This document shows positions 9,003 to 17,729 of a stretch of DNA of 64,000 nt, piece after piece. The position numbers were made by a program, and so were the translations under genes. The stretch covers positions 62,001-126,000 of the forward strand of contig NZ_CP123386.1 in NCBI RefSeq assembly GCF_040409955.1, given 5' to 3'. Below the pieces are notes generated by a model, which ran no database searches, was not told where the DNA came from, and saw only the letters and a list, made by a program, of their open reading frames with translations. This DNA is from Salipiger sp. H15 (GTDB lineage: Bacteria > Pseudomonadota > Alphaproteobacteria > Rhodobacterales > Rhodobacteraceae). The stretch's first letter is position 1. Every line of letters starts with the position of its first letter.

Positions 9003-9530
9003 ATGGACAGCCTTGTCGCGCATGGCGTGGTGGCGGCCACGGTCCTGGTGGTGGTGATCCTCGCCCGGGCCGCCTGGCACAAGACCAGCCAGTTCCTGCC
9101 CAGCGTCGGGTTTGCCCAGGATTACGGCGTGCTGCCCGAGGCCCTCGTGCCGACGGCGCTGCGCCTGCTGGCCCTGGCAGAGGCGGCCAGCGTGCTGCTT
9201 CTGCTGCTGCCGGCGACCCGGCAGATCGGCGGGCTGGCCGCGGCAGGGCTGTTCCTCGGCTACGGGCTGCTCATGGCCCTTGCCCTGTCGCGGGGCAAGA
9301 CCCGCATCGACTGCGGCTGCGGTGGCGCACCGCAGATCGTGTCGGGGGCGACGGTCGCGCGCAACGCGGTGCTTGCCGCTGTCGCGCTGGCCATCGCCGC
9401 CGCGCCGCTGCAGGTCGTCGGTCCCTGGGGCGCGGCGCTGGGGATCCTCGCCGGGCTCATGCTGACGCTGCTCTACACGATCGCCGAGACGCTGATCTCG
9501 CACGCGCGGTTCATCCGCCGCCAGACCTGA
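9003..9530 (+). CDS. aauE: Amine dehydrogenase maturation membrane protein (MauE-like)
   Basis: A 175-residue inner-membrane protein with four to five hydrophobic segments, of the DoxX-like MauE family. A conserved-looking CGCGG motif sits at the third loop (TRIDCGCGGAPQIVSG). MauE is needed, together with MauD, for a stable light chain, probably by helping form its many disulfides. The chosen ATG lies two bases after the heavy-chain stop; a TTG that overlaps that stop is an alternative. Confidence 0.85.
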   Translation: MDSLVAHGVVAATVLVVVILARAAWHKTSQFLPSVGFAQDYGVLPEALVPTALRLLALAEAASVLLLLLPATRQIGGLAAAGLFLGYGLLMALALSRGKTRIDCGCGGAPQIVSGATVARNAVLAAVALAIAAAPLQVVGPWGAALGILAGLMLTLLYTIAETLISHARFIRRQT

Positions 9531-9544
9531 GAGGGAACGAACCC

Positions 9545-10141
9545 ATGGAACTTCTTGCATTTTCGAATATCGCGCTCTGGGTGCTGGTGCTTGTCGAGCT
9601 TGGCATCATCCTCGCCCTGACGCGGCAGATCGGCATCCTCTTCGAGCGCGTCACGCCGGTCGGCGCAATGATCTCGGACAGCGGTCCCGACATCGGCGCC
9701 AAGGTGCCTTCGCTGGCGCTGACCGCGCTCGACGGCGCCGCGCTCACGCTGGGCGGCTCCGCGGACCGGGCGCAGCTGGTGTTCTTCCTGTCGACCACCT
9801 GCCCGATCTGCAAGGCGCTGATCCCGGCGCTGCGCTCGATCCGCCGCGACGAGGCGGGCTGGCTGGACGTGGTGCTGGCCTCGGACGGCCGTCCCGACCC
9901 GCACCGCCGGATGATCGAGAAGGAGGGGCTGCAGGACTTCCCCTATGTCCTCTCGGCCGAGCTCGGCCAGACCTTCAAGGTCGCGAAACTGCCCTTCGCC
10001 GTGCTCATCGGCGCGGACGACACCATCGTGTCGAAGGGGCTGATCAACTCGCGCGAGCAGCTGGAAAGCCTCTTCACCGCCAAGGAAAGCGGCATCCCGA
10101 CGCTGCAAGCCGCAATGCAGCAGGCCGCCGCCCAGGCCTGA
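9545..10141 (+). CDS. aauD: Thioredoxin-like amine dehydrogenase accessory protein (MauD-like)
   Basis: A 198-residue protein with one N-terminal membrane anchor (about residues 8-27) and a thioredoxin-like periplasmic domain. The active-site motif is CPIC in FFLSTTCPICKALIP near residues 83-86, and the cis-proline region is KLPFAVLIG. In mau operons MauD directs correct disulfide formation in the light chain. It sits directly before the light-chain gene, 35 bases away. Confidence 0.9.
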   Translation: MELLAFSNIALWVLVLVELGIILALTRQIGILFERVTPVGAMISDSGPDIGAKVPSLALTALDGAALTLGGSADRAQLVFFLSTTCPICKALIPALRSIRRDEAGWLDVVLASDGRPDPHRRMIEKEGLQDFPYVLSAELGQTFKVAKLPFAVLIGADDTIVSKGLINSREQLESLFTAKESGIPTLQAAMQQAAAQA

Positions 10142-10176
10142 CGCGAAAAGAACATCCCCCAACAAGGAGACACATC

Positions 10177-10701
10177 ATGGCCAGACTGATCAGCGATCTT
10201 CTCGCCCGCCTCGACAAGTCCTTCGAGTCCGGAGCCCGGACCGCGGCCCGCCGCAACGGCCGCCGCAGCTTCCTCGCCCAGGCCGGCGCGAGCCTGCTGG
10301 GCGCCGCCGCGCTCACCCCGGTGCTGCCCTTCGACCGCCGCGCCAACGCGGCCGGCAACGAGCCCGGGGACGCCTGCTCCTACTGGCGCCACTGCGCCAT
10401 CGACGGCTTCCTCTGCGAGGAAGCGGGCGGCTCGGTGACCTCCTGCCCGCCGGGCTCCGAGGCCTCGTCGGTGTCCTGGATCGGCACCTGCAACAACCCC
10501 GAGGACGGCAAGGACTACCTCGTCTCGTACAACGACTGCTGCGGCAAGCCGGCGGTGCTGTCGACGACCTTCTGCTACAACTCGAAGGGCGAGCGCCCGG
10601 GCTACCGCATGGGTCTCTACAACGACATCAACTGGTGCATGGCGAACAAGAACCAGGGCTACCACTGCACGGTGTCCATCGTCGTCGGGCAGGCGGAATG
10701 A
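10177..10701 (+). CDS. aauA: TTQ amine dehydrogenase light (catalytic) subunit
   Basis: A 174-residue precursor with a twin-arginine signal (GRRSFLAQAG). By alignment from memory with MauA of Paracoccus denitrificans, Trp101 and Trp153 are the pair cross-linked into tryptophan-tryptophylquinone, and Asp76 and Asp120 match the two aspartates needed for its formation and catalysis. NDINWCMANKN and the YHCTVSIVVGQ end resemble the aromatic amine dehydrogenase light chain. The mature part has ten cysteines instead of the usual twelve (see findings). The ribosome site AAGGAG lies nine bases ahead of the ATG. Confidence 0.92.
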   Translation: MARLISDLLARLDKSFESGARTAARRNGRRSFLAQAGASLLGAAALTPVLPFDRRANAAGNEPGDACSYWRHCAIDGFLCEEAGGSVTSCPPGSEASSVSWIGTCNNPEDGKDYLVSYNDCCGKPAVLSTTFCYNSKGERPGYRMGLYNDINWCMANKNQGYHCTVSIVVGQAE

Positions 10702-11156
10702 CCATGGTCCGGACGCTGAAATCCCTGCTGCCCCTCGCGGCGGTCGCGGCGCTGGCCCCCGGGCTGGTCGCGGCACAGGACCTCGACGGGGCCGAGCTCT
10801 ACAACACGACCTGCTCGGCCTGCCACGCCGAGGGCGGGCTCGGCACCCCGGGCTTCGCGCCGCCGCTGGCGCGGCCGGACTTCTGGGCCGGGCTCGGTGA
10901 CCAGGCGGTGCCCTACATCTCGGGCGTCATGGCCAGCGGCCTCAGCGGCACGCTGACCATCGACGGCCAGCTCTACGCGGGCCTTCTGATGCCGCCGATG
11001 CACGACGCCTCGCCCGAGGAGCTGGCCGCGGTCGCGACCTACGTGCTGCAGGAGTTCGGCGGCCAGACCGCCGAAGTCACCGCCGAGGACGTCACCGCCG
11101 CGCGGGAGGCCGCCCCCGGGCACGCCGACCTGCGCGCCATGCGGCCGGGCAGCTGA
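10698..11156 (+). CDS. Periplasmic monoheme cytochrome c
   Basis: A 152-residue protein with a signal peptide (about 25 residues ending VAAQ) and one heme motif CSACH, with MPPMHDASPEELAAVATYVL supplying the likely methionine ligand and last helix of a class I cytochrome. Its ATG overlaps the light-chain stop (ATGA), so it is translated with the enzyme. A small cytochrome gene also follows the aau genes of Alcaligenes faecalis. It is the probable electron acceptor, or next carrier, for the amine dehydrogenase. Confidence 0.88.
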   Translation: MTMVRTLKSLLPLAAVAALAPGLVAAQDLDGAELYNTTCSACHAEGGLGTPGFAPPLARPDFWAGLGDQAVPYISGVMASGLSGTLTIDGQLYAGLLMPPMHDASPEELAAVATYVLQEFGGQTAEVTAEDVTAAREAAPGHADLRAMRPGS

Positions 11157-11181
11157 GCAAGAGCCGACGGAGGACAGGAAC

Positions 11182-11613
11182 ATGCGCAAGATACTCATGG
11201 CAGCGGCCCTTACCATCGCCGCGGGCGGCCCGCTCGGCGCGCAGGAGATGTCGCCGAGGGCGACCTTCGTGCTGCACTGCGCCGGCTGTCACCGCATGGA
11301 TGGCCAGGGATCGCTGCCGGGGGGCATTCCCGCGTTTCCCGACTCCGTCGGCCACATCGCCAATACCGATGAGGGTCGCACCTACATCATGCACGTCCCG
11401 GGGGTTCTCGGGGCGTCGCTCACCGACGCCGAGATCGCCGAGGTGGTGAACTACATCCTCGAGACCTGGTCGGACGGAGCGCCGCGCTTCGACGAGGCCG
11501 AGGTGACCCGCCGCCGTGCCATTCCGGTGCCCGACGTGGTGCGCAAGCGCCGCGAGATCGTGGCGGAACTGGCCGAGCAGGGCATCCCGCTGTCGACCTA
11601 TCCCTGGCCCTAG
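11182..11613 (+). CDS. Second periplasmic monoheme cytochrome c
   Basis: A 143-residue protein with a signal peptide of about 20 residues and a single heme motif CAGCH near residue 31. The following MDGQGSLPGGIPAFPDSVGH and the EIAEVVNYILETW helix are typical of class I cytochromes. The tail after residue 100 is rich in charged residues and unusual for the class. It has its own ribosome site (GGAGGACAGGAAC) and ends the operon. It may pass electrons from the first cytochrome to a terminal oxidase or reductase (inference). Confidence 0.86.
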   Translation: MRKILMAAALTIAAGGPLGAQEMSPRATFVLHCAGCHRMDGQGSLPGGIPAFPDSVGHIANTDEGRTYIMHVPGVLGASLTDAEIAEVVNYILETWSDGAPRFDEAEVTRRRAIPVPDVVRKRREIVAELAEQGIPLSTYPWP

Positions 11614-11619
11614 GTCCGG

Positions 11620-11645
11620 GCGAGGGCGGGCGGTTACACCCTCGC
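11620..11645. terminator. Possible bidirectional terminator between amine and nap clusters
   Basis: Seven-base inverted repeat GCGAGGG / CCCTCGC with a twelve-base loop directly after the cytochrome stop; it overlaps the last codons of the convergent small membrane gene. No T run on either side, so this is a weak call. Confidence 0.3.
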
Positions 11646-11906
11646 TCCCTTGTGGCGGATCGCGCAGCCGACAAGCCCCGCGATGATGCCGATGACCGTG
11701 GAGATGCTGTACTCCAGCGTTGTGATCGGCACGTGGGCGGTGTGGTGGCCGCCCAGGATGAGCGGCGTGAGCACCCCGATCGCGCCGCCAAGGATCATCG
11801 CGACGATCCAGTTCCGAGTCATCATTCCGAGCGTGACGCCCAGGATGCCGGGCAGGCCGAGGATGCTGCCACCGATGGTGCCGAGAAGATCAAGCAGGCT
11901 CAGCAT
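11634..11906 (-). CDS. Small glycine-rich membrane protein, function unknown
   Basis: A 90-residue protein made of three hydrophobic segments (LLGTIGGSILGLPGILGVTLGMM, IVAMILGGAIGVLTPLILGG and ISTVIGIIAGLVGCAI) and a short basic tail. A GGAG ribosome site lies eight bases ahead of the ATG. It is the last gene in the nap direction, 62 bases after napC, so it may be co-transcribed with nap. I do not recognise the family; the glycine-rich helices resemble small GlsB/YeaQ-like membrane proteins, but only loosely. Confidence 0.7.
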   Translation of the reverse strand: MLSLLDLLGTIGGSILGLPGILGVTLGMMTRNWIVAMILGGAIGVLTPLILGGHHTAHVPITTLEYSISTVIGIIAGLVGCAIRHKGARV

Positions 11907-11968
11907 GTTCGTGTCTCCGTGCTTTACTGGCGCGGCGGCATGCGATGCCGGCCCCGGCGCCCGTTCGG

Positions 11969-12670
11969 TTAGTCGGCAGAGATGCCCAGGTAGGACTTGA
12001 TCGAGGCGACGTCGACGCGGCCCGCGCCGTCCGGGGCCTTGCTCTGCGCGAGGGTCTCGACGACGTGCTGGTATTCCTCGAGATAGCCCGGGGCGAGGTC
12101 ATGGGCGATGCCCTGGTGGCAGTCGATGCAGGTCATGTTCTCGTCGACCGCGCGCTGGTGGTTCTGCGCGGCGCGCGTCTCCTGGATGGTGAAGTCCATG
12201 TACTCGAAGGCGTGGCAGTTGCGGCATTCGCGGCTGTCGGTGGCCTTCATCTTCTTCCAGACCGCGGCCGCCATCTCGAGCCGCCGGGCCTCGTATTTCG
12301 CCGAGGTGTCGATGGTGCCCATCGCCTCGTGGTAGACGTCCTTCACGGCCATGATCTTGGCCTTCATCTTGTACTGCCACTCGTGCGGGACGTGGCAGTC
12401 CGAGCAGATCGCGCGCACGCCCGAGTGGTTGTTGTAATGCACGGTCTGGCGGTACTCGCCGAGGTTGGTCTCCATCGAGTGGCAGGAGGTGCAGAATTCT
12501 TCCGTGTTGGTCAGTTCCAGCGACCAGTGGAACCCGCCCCAGAAGAGGATGCCCCCGAGGAATCCCGCGATCAGCAGGAAGCCCGCGCTGAAGATCCCGG
12601 TGGGGCTCCAGAAGGCGTCCCATATCCGAAGCAGGAAGTTGCGGTGCCCGCGCTCGTTGTGATCCGGCAT
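11969..12670 (-). CDS. napC: Tetraheme cytochrome c NapC (quinol dehydrogenase)
   Basis: A 233-residue NapC/NirT family protein. One N-terminal membrane anchor (about residues 18-42) is followed by four heme motifs: CTSCH, CSDCH, CRNCH and CIDCH. It takes electrons from membrane quinol and hands them to NapB/NapA in the periplasm. GGGAGAGACGAC precedes the ATG; the open frame continues upstream into napB but without family similarity. The last segment after heme four (GYLEEYQHVVETLAQS) is normal for NapC. Confidence 0.95.
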   Translation of the reverse strand: MPDHNERGHRNFLLRIWDAFWSPTGIFSAGFLLIAGFLGGILFWGGFHWSLELTNTEEFCTSCHSMETNLGEYRQTVHYNNHSGVRAICSDCHVPHEWQYKMKAKIMAVKDVYHEAMGTIDTSAKYEARRLEMAAAVWKKMKATDSRECRNCHAFEYMDFTIQETRAAQNHQRAVDENMTCIDCHQGIAHDLAPGYLEEYQHVVETLAQSKAPDGAGRVDVASIKSYLGISAD

Positions 12671-12696
12671 GTCGTCTCTCCCATTCGGTCGTTGCG

Positions 12697-13140
12697 TCAG
12701 CGCATTTCGCTGGAGGCTTCGAAGTCGTTGCCGACAAGCGCCGGCGCATCCGCTTGCGGGACATGGCACTGGGTGCAGAACCAGCGCGTGCCGGCCACCG
12801 TGTCGAGCTGGTTGCCGTTGCGGTCGAGGTAATGGGTCATCGACAGGGTCGGGGCGCCGCGGTCGCCGGCGTTGCTCCAGTCGTGGCAGCTGAGGCACTG
12901 GTTGGTGCGCAGGTCGATCTGGTACTGGGTCATGGAATGGGGGATCACCGGCGGCTGCTGGCGATAGTTCCGCACCTCGCGGCCCAGCTGCTGCGGGTAG
13001 ACTTCGGGCGGGTCAAGTTCCTGATCGACGGAGACGCCGCGCAGCGACTGGATGCCTCCCGTCGTCTGCGCCACGACCAGCCCTGCGACCAGCAGGGGCG
13101 TTGCGAAGGCGGCGATCTTCGCGATGACCGGCAGTTTCAT
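12697..13140 (-). CDS. napB: Diheme cytochrome c NapB, small subunit of periplasmic nitrate reductase
   Basis: A 147-residue secreted protein with a signal peptide of about 25 residues and two heme motifs, CLSCH and CTQCH. The segments PPVIPHSMTQYQIDLRTNQCLSCHD and RWFCTQCHVPQADAPALVGN are typical NapB. It forms the NapAB complex and relays electrons from NapC or NapGH to the NapA iron-sulfur centre. It lies 26 bases before napC with its own GGAGAG ribosome site. Confidence 0.95.
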   Translation of the reverse strand: MKLPVIAKIAAFATPLLVAGLVVAQTTGGIQSLRGVSVDQELDPPEVYPQQLGREVRNYRQQPPVIPHSMTQYQIDLRTNQCLSCHDWSNAGDRGAPTLSMTHYLDRNGNQLDTVAGTRWFCTQCHVPQADAPALVGNDFEASSEMR

Positions 13141-13162
13141 GGGCGCTCTCCATTATTGTCAC

Positions 13163-14074
13163 TCAGGTGGCAGTTGACTTGGGCTGTTCCGTGGGGGGCA
13201 GGGCCGTGGCCTCGACATGCTGGTCGAAGCGGTGGGTGAACTCGAAGACGTTGACCGAGCAGACGTCGATGCAGCGTCCGCAATTGGTGCAGTCGGGTGA
13301 CAGGATCAGCGGGGTCTCGCCCGGCTTGCCGCGCAGCGCCGGGGCGATCACGTGGTTCTCGGGACAGACCTCGAAACAGTCCATGCAGTCGTCGCAGGCG
13401 CTGCGCCGCGTGGCCGAGACCCGCAGCAGGCTGTGCGTGCCGAGGAGGCCATAGAAGGCGCCGACCGGGCAGAGATGGCCGCACCAGCCGCGCCGCGAGA
13501 CGAGCAGATCGAAGAGGAAGACGAGCACCACCAGCGCCCAGGCGAAGCCGATCCCGAAGACCAGCCCGCGGTGCAGCATGGTGATCGGGTTGACCAGCTC
13601 CCAGGCGATGGTCCCGGTGAAGGCCGAGACGGCGAGCACGGTGCCGAGAAGCCAGAGCCGGGTGCTGCGCTTGGGCTGCCAGCCCTTGTGCAGGCCGAGC
13701 CGGTCGTGGAGCCAGTGCGCGGCGTCGGTGACCGGGTTGATCGGGCAGACCCACGAGCAGTAGACCCGTCCGCCGATCAGCGCGTAGACCGCCAGCACGA
13801 TCAGCGCCCCGACCAGCGCGGTCAGCTCCGGCCAGTGCCCCGCCACCATGCTCTGCGCGAGGACAAACGGATCGGTCAGCGGCAGGATCCCGAAGCTGCG
13901 CGAGCCGGCGAGCGTGCCGGTGACCCACCAGATGCCGAACCAGGGACCGAGGAGGAACAGCACCAGGAAGACGCCCTGCGACAGACGGCGCAGCACCAGG
14001 AAGCGGGGGGCCAGCCACCAGCCCTTGACGCGGGTCGCCTCCACTCCGGCCGGGAGCTGCATCGCCGCCTTCAT
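13163..14074 (-). CDS. napH: Ferredoxin-type membrane protein NapH
   Basis: A 303-residue protein with four to five membrane helices and two C-terminal [4Fe-4S] motifs, [12 protein letters not shown] and [12 protein letters not shown]. Two further cysteine motifs, YCSWVCP and WCGHLCP, face the cytoplasmic side as in the NosR/NapH family. With NapG it forms an alternative quinol dehydrogenase for the nitrate reductase. Its ATG overlaps the napG stop, so the pair is translationally coupled. Confidence 0.94.
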   Translation of the reverse strand: MKAAMQLPAGVEATRVKGWWLAPRFLVLRRLSQGVFLVLFLLGPWFGIWWVTGTLAGSRSFGILPLTDPFVLAQSMVAGHWPELTALVGALIVLAVYALIGGRVYCSWVCPINPVTDAAHWLHDRLGLHKGWQPKRSTRLWLLGTVLAVSAFTGTIAWELVNPITMLHRGLVFGIGFAWALVVLVFLFDLLVSRRGWCGHLCPVGAFYGLLGTHSLLRVSATRRSACDDCMDCFEVCPENHVIAPALRGKPGETPLILSPDCTNCGRCIDVCSVNVFEFTHRFDQHVEATALPPTEQPKSTAT

Positions 14075-14889
14075 TCGCCCGCTCCAGGAAGTTTGAAGCT
14101 GGGCTCGAAGCCCCCGGGGGCGGCGAGGTTGTCGGTTCCCGGCCCCGGCAGGCGGTCGGGAAGGTCGATGATCCCCTCGACCAGCGGCCCGCCGTTCTGC
14201 TCCATCTCTTCCCAGCCCTTGCGGTAGTGCTCGGCGGGCGCGCCGCGGGCGAGGCGGACCGGCAGCACCTTGATGGCGGCCTCGGGCAGCACGCAGCTCT
14301 TCTCGCAGATGCCGCAGCCGGTGCAGTGCCCGGCGTGCACGGTCGGGGCAAAGATCGCGTGATGGCCCGACCGCTCGTTGTGCGACAGCTCGAGCGTGAT
14401 GGCCTCGTCGATGACCGGGCAGACGCGGTAGCAGACGTCGCAGCGCAGGCCGAGGAAGTTGAGGCAGTTCTCCTGGTCGACCAGCACGGCGGTGCCCATG
14501 CGCGCGTCGTCGATGTTCTTGAGCGCCGGGTCGAGCGCGCCGGTGGGGCAGGCGGCGACGCAGGGGATGTCGTCGCACATCTCGCAGGGCACGTCGCGGG
14601 CGGTGAAGAAGGGCGTGCCGGTGGCCGGGCCGTCGACGCCGAGCCGCGCCAGCGAGAGCGTGTCATAGGGGCAGTCGGTCACGCAGAGCCCGCAGCGGAT
14701 GCAGGTGGCGAGGAAGTCCTTCTCGGGCAGGGCTCCGGGCGGGCGCAGCGCCTGCGCCGGCAGGGCCTGCGCGTCGCTCGCGAGCCAGGCAAGCCCGGCT
14801 CCCGCCAGCAGGCAGCCGCCGCCCATCCGGGCGGTGTCCTGCAGGAACCGTCGGCGCTGTGGCGAGAGGACTGGCGTTGCGGAGGGCAT
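14071..14889 (-). CDS. napG: Ferredoxin-type protein NapG
   Basis: A 272-residue periplasmic iron-sulfur protein with a twin-arginine signal ([14 protein letters not shown]). Four [4Fe-4S] cysteine clusters are visible: [43 protein letters not shown] and [11 protein letters not shown]. The ATG chosen has AAGGAG seven bases upstream; an upstream ATG would add 16 residues without a ribosome site. NapG works with NapH to move electrons from quinol to NapB. Confidence 0.94.
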   Translation of the reverse strand: MPSATPVLSPQRRRFLQDTARMGGGCLLAGAGLAWLASDAQALPAQALRPPGALPEKDFLATCIRCGLCVTDCPYDTLSLARLGVDGPATGTPFFTARDVPCEMCDDIPCVAACPTGALDPALKNIDDARMGTAVLVDQENCLNFLGLRCDVCYRVCPVIDEAITLELSHNERSGHHAIFAPTVHAGHCTGCGICEKSCVLPEAAIKVLPVRLARGAPAEHYRKGWEEMEQNGGPLVEGIIDLPDRLPGPGTDNLAAPGGFEPSFKLPGAGE

Positions 14890-14957
14890 CCCCGGGCTCC
14901 TTGGGGTGGCGGCGGCCGGTGCGCTGCGCGCGCGCACCGGCCCGGATCACGGCCGTG

Positions 14958-17453
14958 TCAGGCCCGCTCGACCTTGCAGGCGCATTTCTTGAAGTCCGTC
15001 TGCTTCGAGAGCGGGCAGGTCGCATCCAGCGTCAGCTTGTTGATCAGCTGCCCTTCGTCGAACCACGGCACGAAGACGAGCCCCTTTGGAGGCTTGTTGC
15101 GCCCGCGCGTCTCGAGCCGGCTCAGCATCTCGCCGCGGCGGGTCGAGATGGAGATCTCCTGCCCGCGCCGCAGCCCGCGCGCCTCGGCATCCTCGGGGTG
15201 CATGAAGACCACGGCGGCGGGGAAGGCCCGGTGCAGTTCGGGCACGCGGCGGGTCATCGAGCCCGAGTGCCAGTGCTCGAGCACGCGCCCGGTCGAGAGC
15301 CAGAGGTCGTATTCCTCGTCGGGGACCTCGGGCGGGGCCTCGTAGGGGGCGAAGATGATCTTCGCCTTGCCGTCGGGGTTGCCGTAGAAGGTGACCTCGC
15401 TGCCCTCGGGGACGTAGGGATCATAGCCCTCGCGGAAGCGGTAGAGCGTCTCCTTGCCGTCGACCACCGGCCAGCGCATGCCGCGGGCCTGATGGTACTG
15501 CTCGAACGGCGCAAGATCGTGGCCATGGCCGCGCCCGAACGAGGCGTATTCCTCGAAGAGCCCCTTCTGCACGTAGAAGCCGAAGTGGTTGGCCTCGACG
15601 TTGTCGAACCCCTCGGCGGTCTCGGTCAGCGGGAACTGGTCGACGGTGCCGTTCGCGAAGAGCACGTCGTAGAGCGTCTTGCCCGCGAGATCCGGCTTCT
15701 TCGCGATCAGCTCCGCATCCCAGACCTCCTCGACGGCGAAACGCTTGGAGAATTCCATGAGCTGCCAAAGGTCCGACTTCGCATCGCCGGGCGCCATGAC
15801 CTGCTGGCGCCAGAACTGGGTGCGCCGCTCGGCGTTGCCATAGGCGCCTTCCTTCTCGACCCACATCGCCGCGGGCAGCACGAGGTCGGCGGACATGGCG
15901 GTGACCGTGGGATATGCGTCCGAGACGGTGACGAAGTTGTCCGGGTTGCGATAGCCCGGCCAGCCTTCCTCGTTGATGTTGGCGGCGGCCTGCATGTTGT
16001 TGTTGCACTGCACCCAGTAGGCGTTGAGCGCGCCGTCCTTCAGCGCGCGGTTCTGCGCCACGGCGTGCAGGCCGATCTGGTCCGAGATCGTGCCCTCGGG
16101 CAGCTGCCAGAGCTCCTCGGCATGGGCGCGGTGCTCGGGGTTGGTCACCACCATGTCGGCGGGCAGGCGGTGCGCGAAGGTGCCGACCTCGCGCGCCGTG
16201 CCGCAGGCCGAGGGCTGGCCGGTGAGCGAGAAGGGCGAGTTGCCGGGCTCCGAGATCTTCCCGGTCAGCAGGTGGATGTTGTAGACTAGCCCGTTCACCC
16301 AGCCGCCGCGTGTGTGCTGGTTGAAGCCCATGGTCCAGAGCGACATGACCTTGCGGTTCGGGTCGGCATATTGCTGCGCCAGCCGCTCGAGCTGGTGCCC
16401 CGGAACGCCGGACATCTCCGAGACCTTCTCGAGCGTGTAGTCCGCGACCGAGGCGGCGTATTCCTCGAAGTCGATCGGGGTGAGCTCGCCCGAGTTGGGG
16501 TTGGCGGCCGCCTGCTGCAGCGGATTGCTGTCGCGCAGGCCGTAGCCGATGTCGGTCGCGGTCTTGGTGATGTTGACGTGCTTCTCCATGAAGTCATGGT
16601 TCACCGCGTCGTTCTGGATGATGTAGTTCGCGATGTAGTTGAGGATCGCGAGGTCGGTCTGCGGCGTGAACACGATGCCGTTGTCGGCCAGCTCGAAGCT
16701 GCGGTGCTCGAAGGTCGAGAGCACGTGGACCTGCGCGCCGGGCTTGGTCAGCCGGGTGTCGGTGAGCCGGGACCACAGGATCGGGTGCATCTCGGCCATG
16801 TTCGAGCCCCAGAGCACGAAGGTATCCGCCTGCTCGAAATCGTCGTAGCAGCCCATCGGCTCGTCGATGCCGAAGGCGCGCATGAAGCCGACCACCGCCG
16901 AGGCCATGCAGTGCCGCGCGTTGGGGTCGAGGTTGTTGGTGCGGAAGCCGGCCTTCATCAGCTTGGAGGCCGCGTAGCCCTCCCAGAGCGTCCATTGCCC
17001 CGAGCCGAACATGCCGACCGAGGTCGGGCCCTTGGCGGCGAGCGCCTCCTTCCACTTCTGCGCCATGGTGTCGAAGGCCTCGTCCCAGCTCACCGGCTCG
17101 AAGTCGCCGTTCTTGTCGTACTGGCCGTTGGTCTTGCGCAGCATCGGCGTCGTGAGCCGGTCCGCGCCGTACATGATCTTCGACAGGAAGTAGCCCTTGA
17201 TGCAGTTGAGGCCGCGGTTGACCGGCGCCTCGGGATCACCCTGCGTCGCGACCACGTGCCCGTCCTTGGTCCCGACCAGCACCGAGCAGCCGGTGCCGCA
17301 GAAGCGGCAGGGCGCCTTGTCCCAGCGGATGTCGGTGTTTCCGGGCGTCTGGGCCAGGGCTGCGCTCGGGGAAAGCGAAATGCCGGCAGCGGCGGCGGTG
17401 CTGGCGGCAGCAGTGGCTTTGAGGAAAGTCCTGCGCGAGTCCGAAATGGTCAT
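14958..17453 (-). CDS. napA: Periplasmic nitrate reductase catalytic subunit NapA
   Basis: An 831-residue molybdoenzyme of the DMSO reductase family, the normal length for NapA. A twin-arginine signal ([11 protein letters not shown]) leads into the [4Fe-4S] site CRFCGTGC plus the later Cys in [11 protein letters not shown]. Cys182 in NARHCMASA is the expected molybdenum ligand, and [13 protein letters not shown] and [23 protein letters not shown] are NapA signatures near the cofactor. It reduces nitrate to nitrite in the periplasm, for respiration or for disposing of excess reductant. Confidence 0.97.
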   Translation of the reverse strand: MTISDSRRTFLKATAAASTAAAAGISLSPSAALAQTPGNTDIRWDKAPCRFCGTGCSVLVGTKDGHVVATQGDPEAPVNRGLNCIKGYFLSKIMYGADRLTTPMLRKTNGQYDKNGDFEPVSWDEAFDTMAQKWKEALAAKGPTSVGMFGSGQWTLWEGYAASKLMKAGFRTNNLDPNARHCMASAVVGFMRAFGIDEPMGCYDDFEQADTFVLWGSNMAEMHPILWSRLTDTRLTKPGAQVHVLSTFEHRSFELADNGIVFTPQTDLAILNYIANYIIQNDAVNHDFMEKHVNITKTATDIGYGLRDSNPLQQAAANPNSGELTPIDFEEYAASVADYTLEKVSEMSGVPGHQLERLAQQYADPNRKVMSLWTMGFNQHTRGGWVNGLVYNIHLLTGKISEPGNSPFSLTGQPSACGTAREVGTFAHRLPADMVVTNPEHRAHAEELWQLPEGTISDQIGLHAVAQNRALKDGALNAYWVQCNNNMQAAANINEEGWPGYRNPDNFVTVSDAYPTVTAMSADLVLPAAMWVEKEGAYGNAERRTQFWRQQVMAPGDAKSDLWQLMEFSKRFAVEEVWDAELIAKKPDLAGKTLYDVLFANGTVDQFPLTETAEGFDNVEANHFGFYVQKGLFEEYASFGRGHGHDLAPFEQYHQARGMRWPVVDGKETLYRFREGYDPYVPEGSEVTFYGNPDGKAKIIFAPYEAPPEVPDEEYDLWLSTGRVLEHWHSGSMTRRVPELHRAFPAAVVFMHPEDAEARGLRRGQEISISTRRGEMLSRLETRGRNKPPKGLVFVPWFDEGQLINKLTLDATCPLSKQTDFKKCACKVERA

Positions 17454-17456
17454 GGG

Positions 17457-17729
17457 TCAGGTCTCCGGATGGGGGGCGGCGGGGGTTGGGCGTTGGGTGA
17501 GGTCTTCGAAATGGTGGTAGTTGATGGTCAGCGAGATCACGCCGCGGATCTGGTGCAGCGACATGATGATGTCCGAGGCGAAGGCCGTGTCGGTATCCTC
17601 GACCACCACCACGAGGCGGCCGTCATCGCTTTGCGCATGCACCTCGACACCGTCGAGCGCTTCCATTTGCGCGCGCGCCGCGGGCAGCGCGTCGCGCGCG
17701 ACATGGACAAGGCAGCCGCAGATGTTCAT
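17457..17729 (-). CDS. napD: NapA-specific chaperone NapD
   Basis: A 90-residue cytoplasmic protein of the NapD family, recognised by the start MNICGCLVHV, the central DGRLVVVVEDTD strand and ITLTINYHHFED-like end (here ISLTINYHHFED). NapD binds the twin-arginine signal of NapA and holds it back from export until the cofactor is inserted. Its start overlaps the napF stop by four bases and its stop lies three bases from the napA start. Confidence 0.93.
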   Translation of the reverse strand: MNICGCLVHVARDALPAARAQMEALDGVEVHAQSDDGRLVVVVEDTDTAFASDIIMSLHQIRGVISLTINYHHFEDLTQRPTPAAPHPET

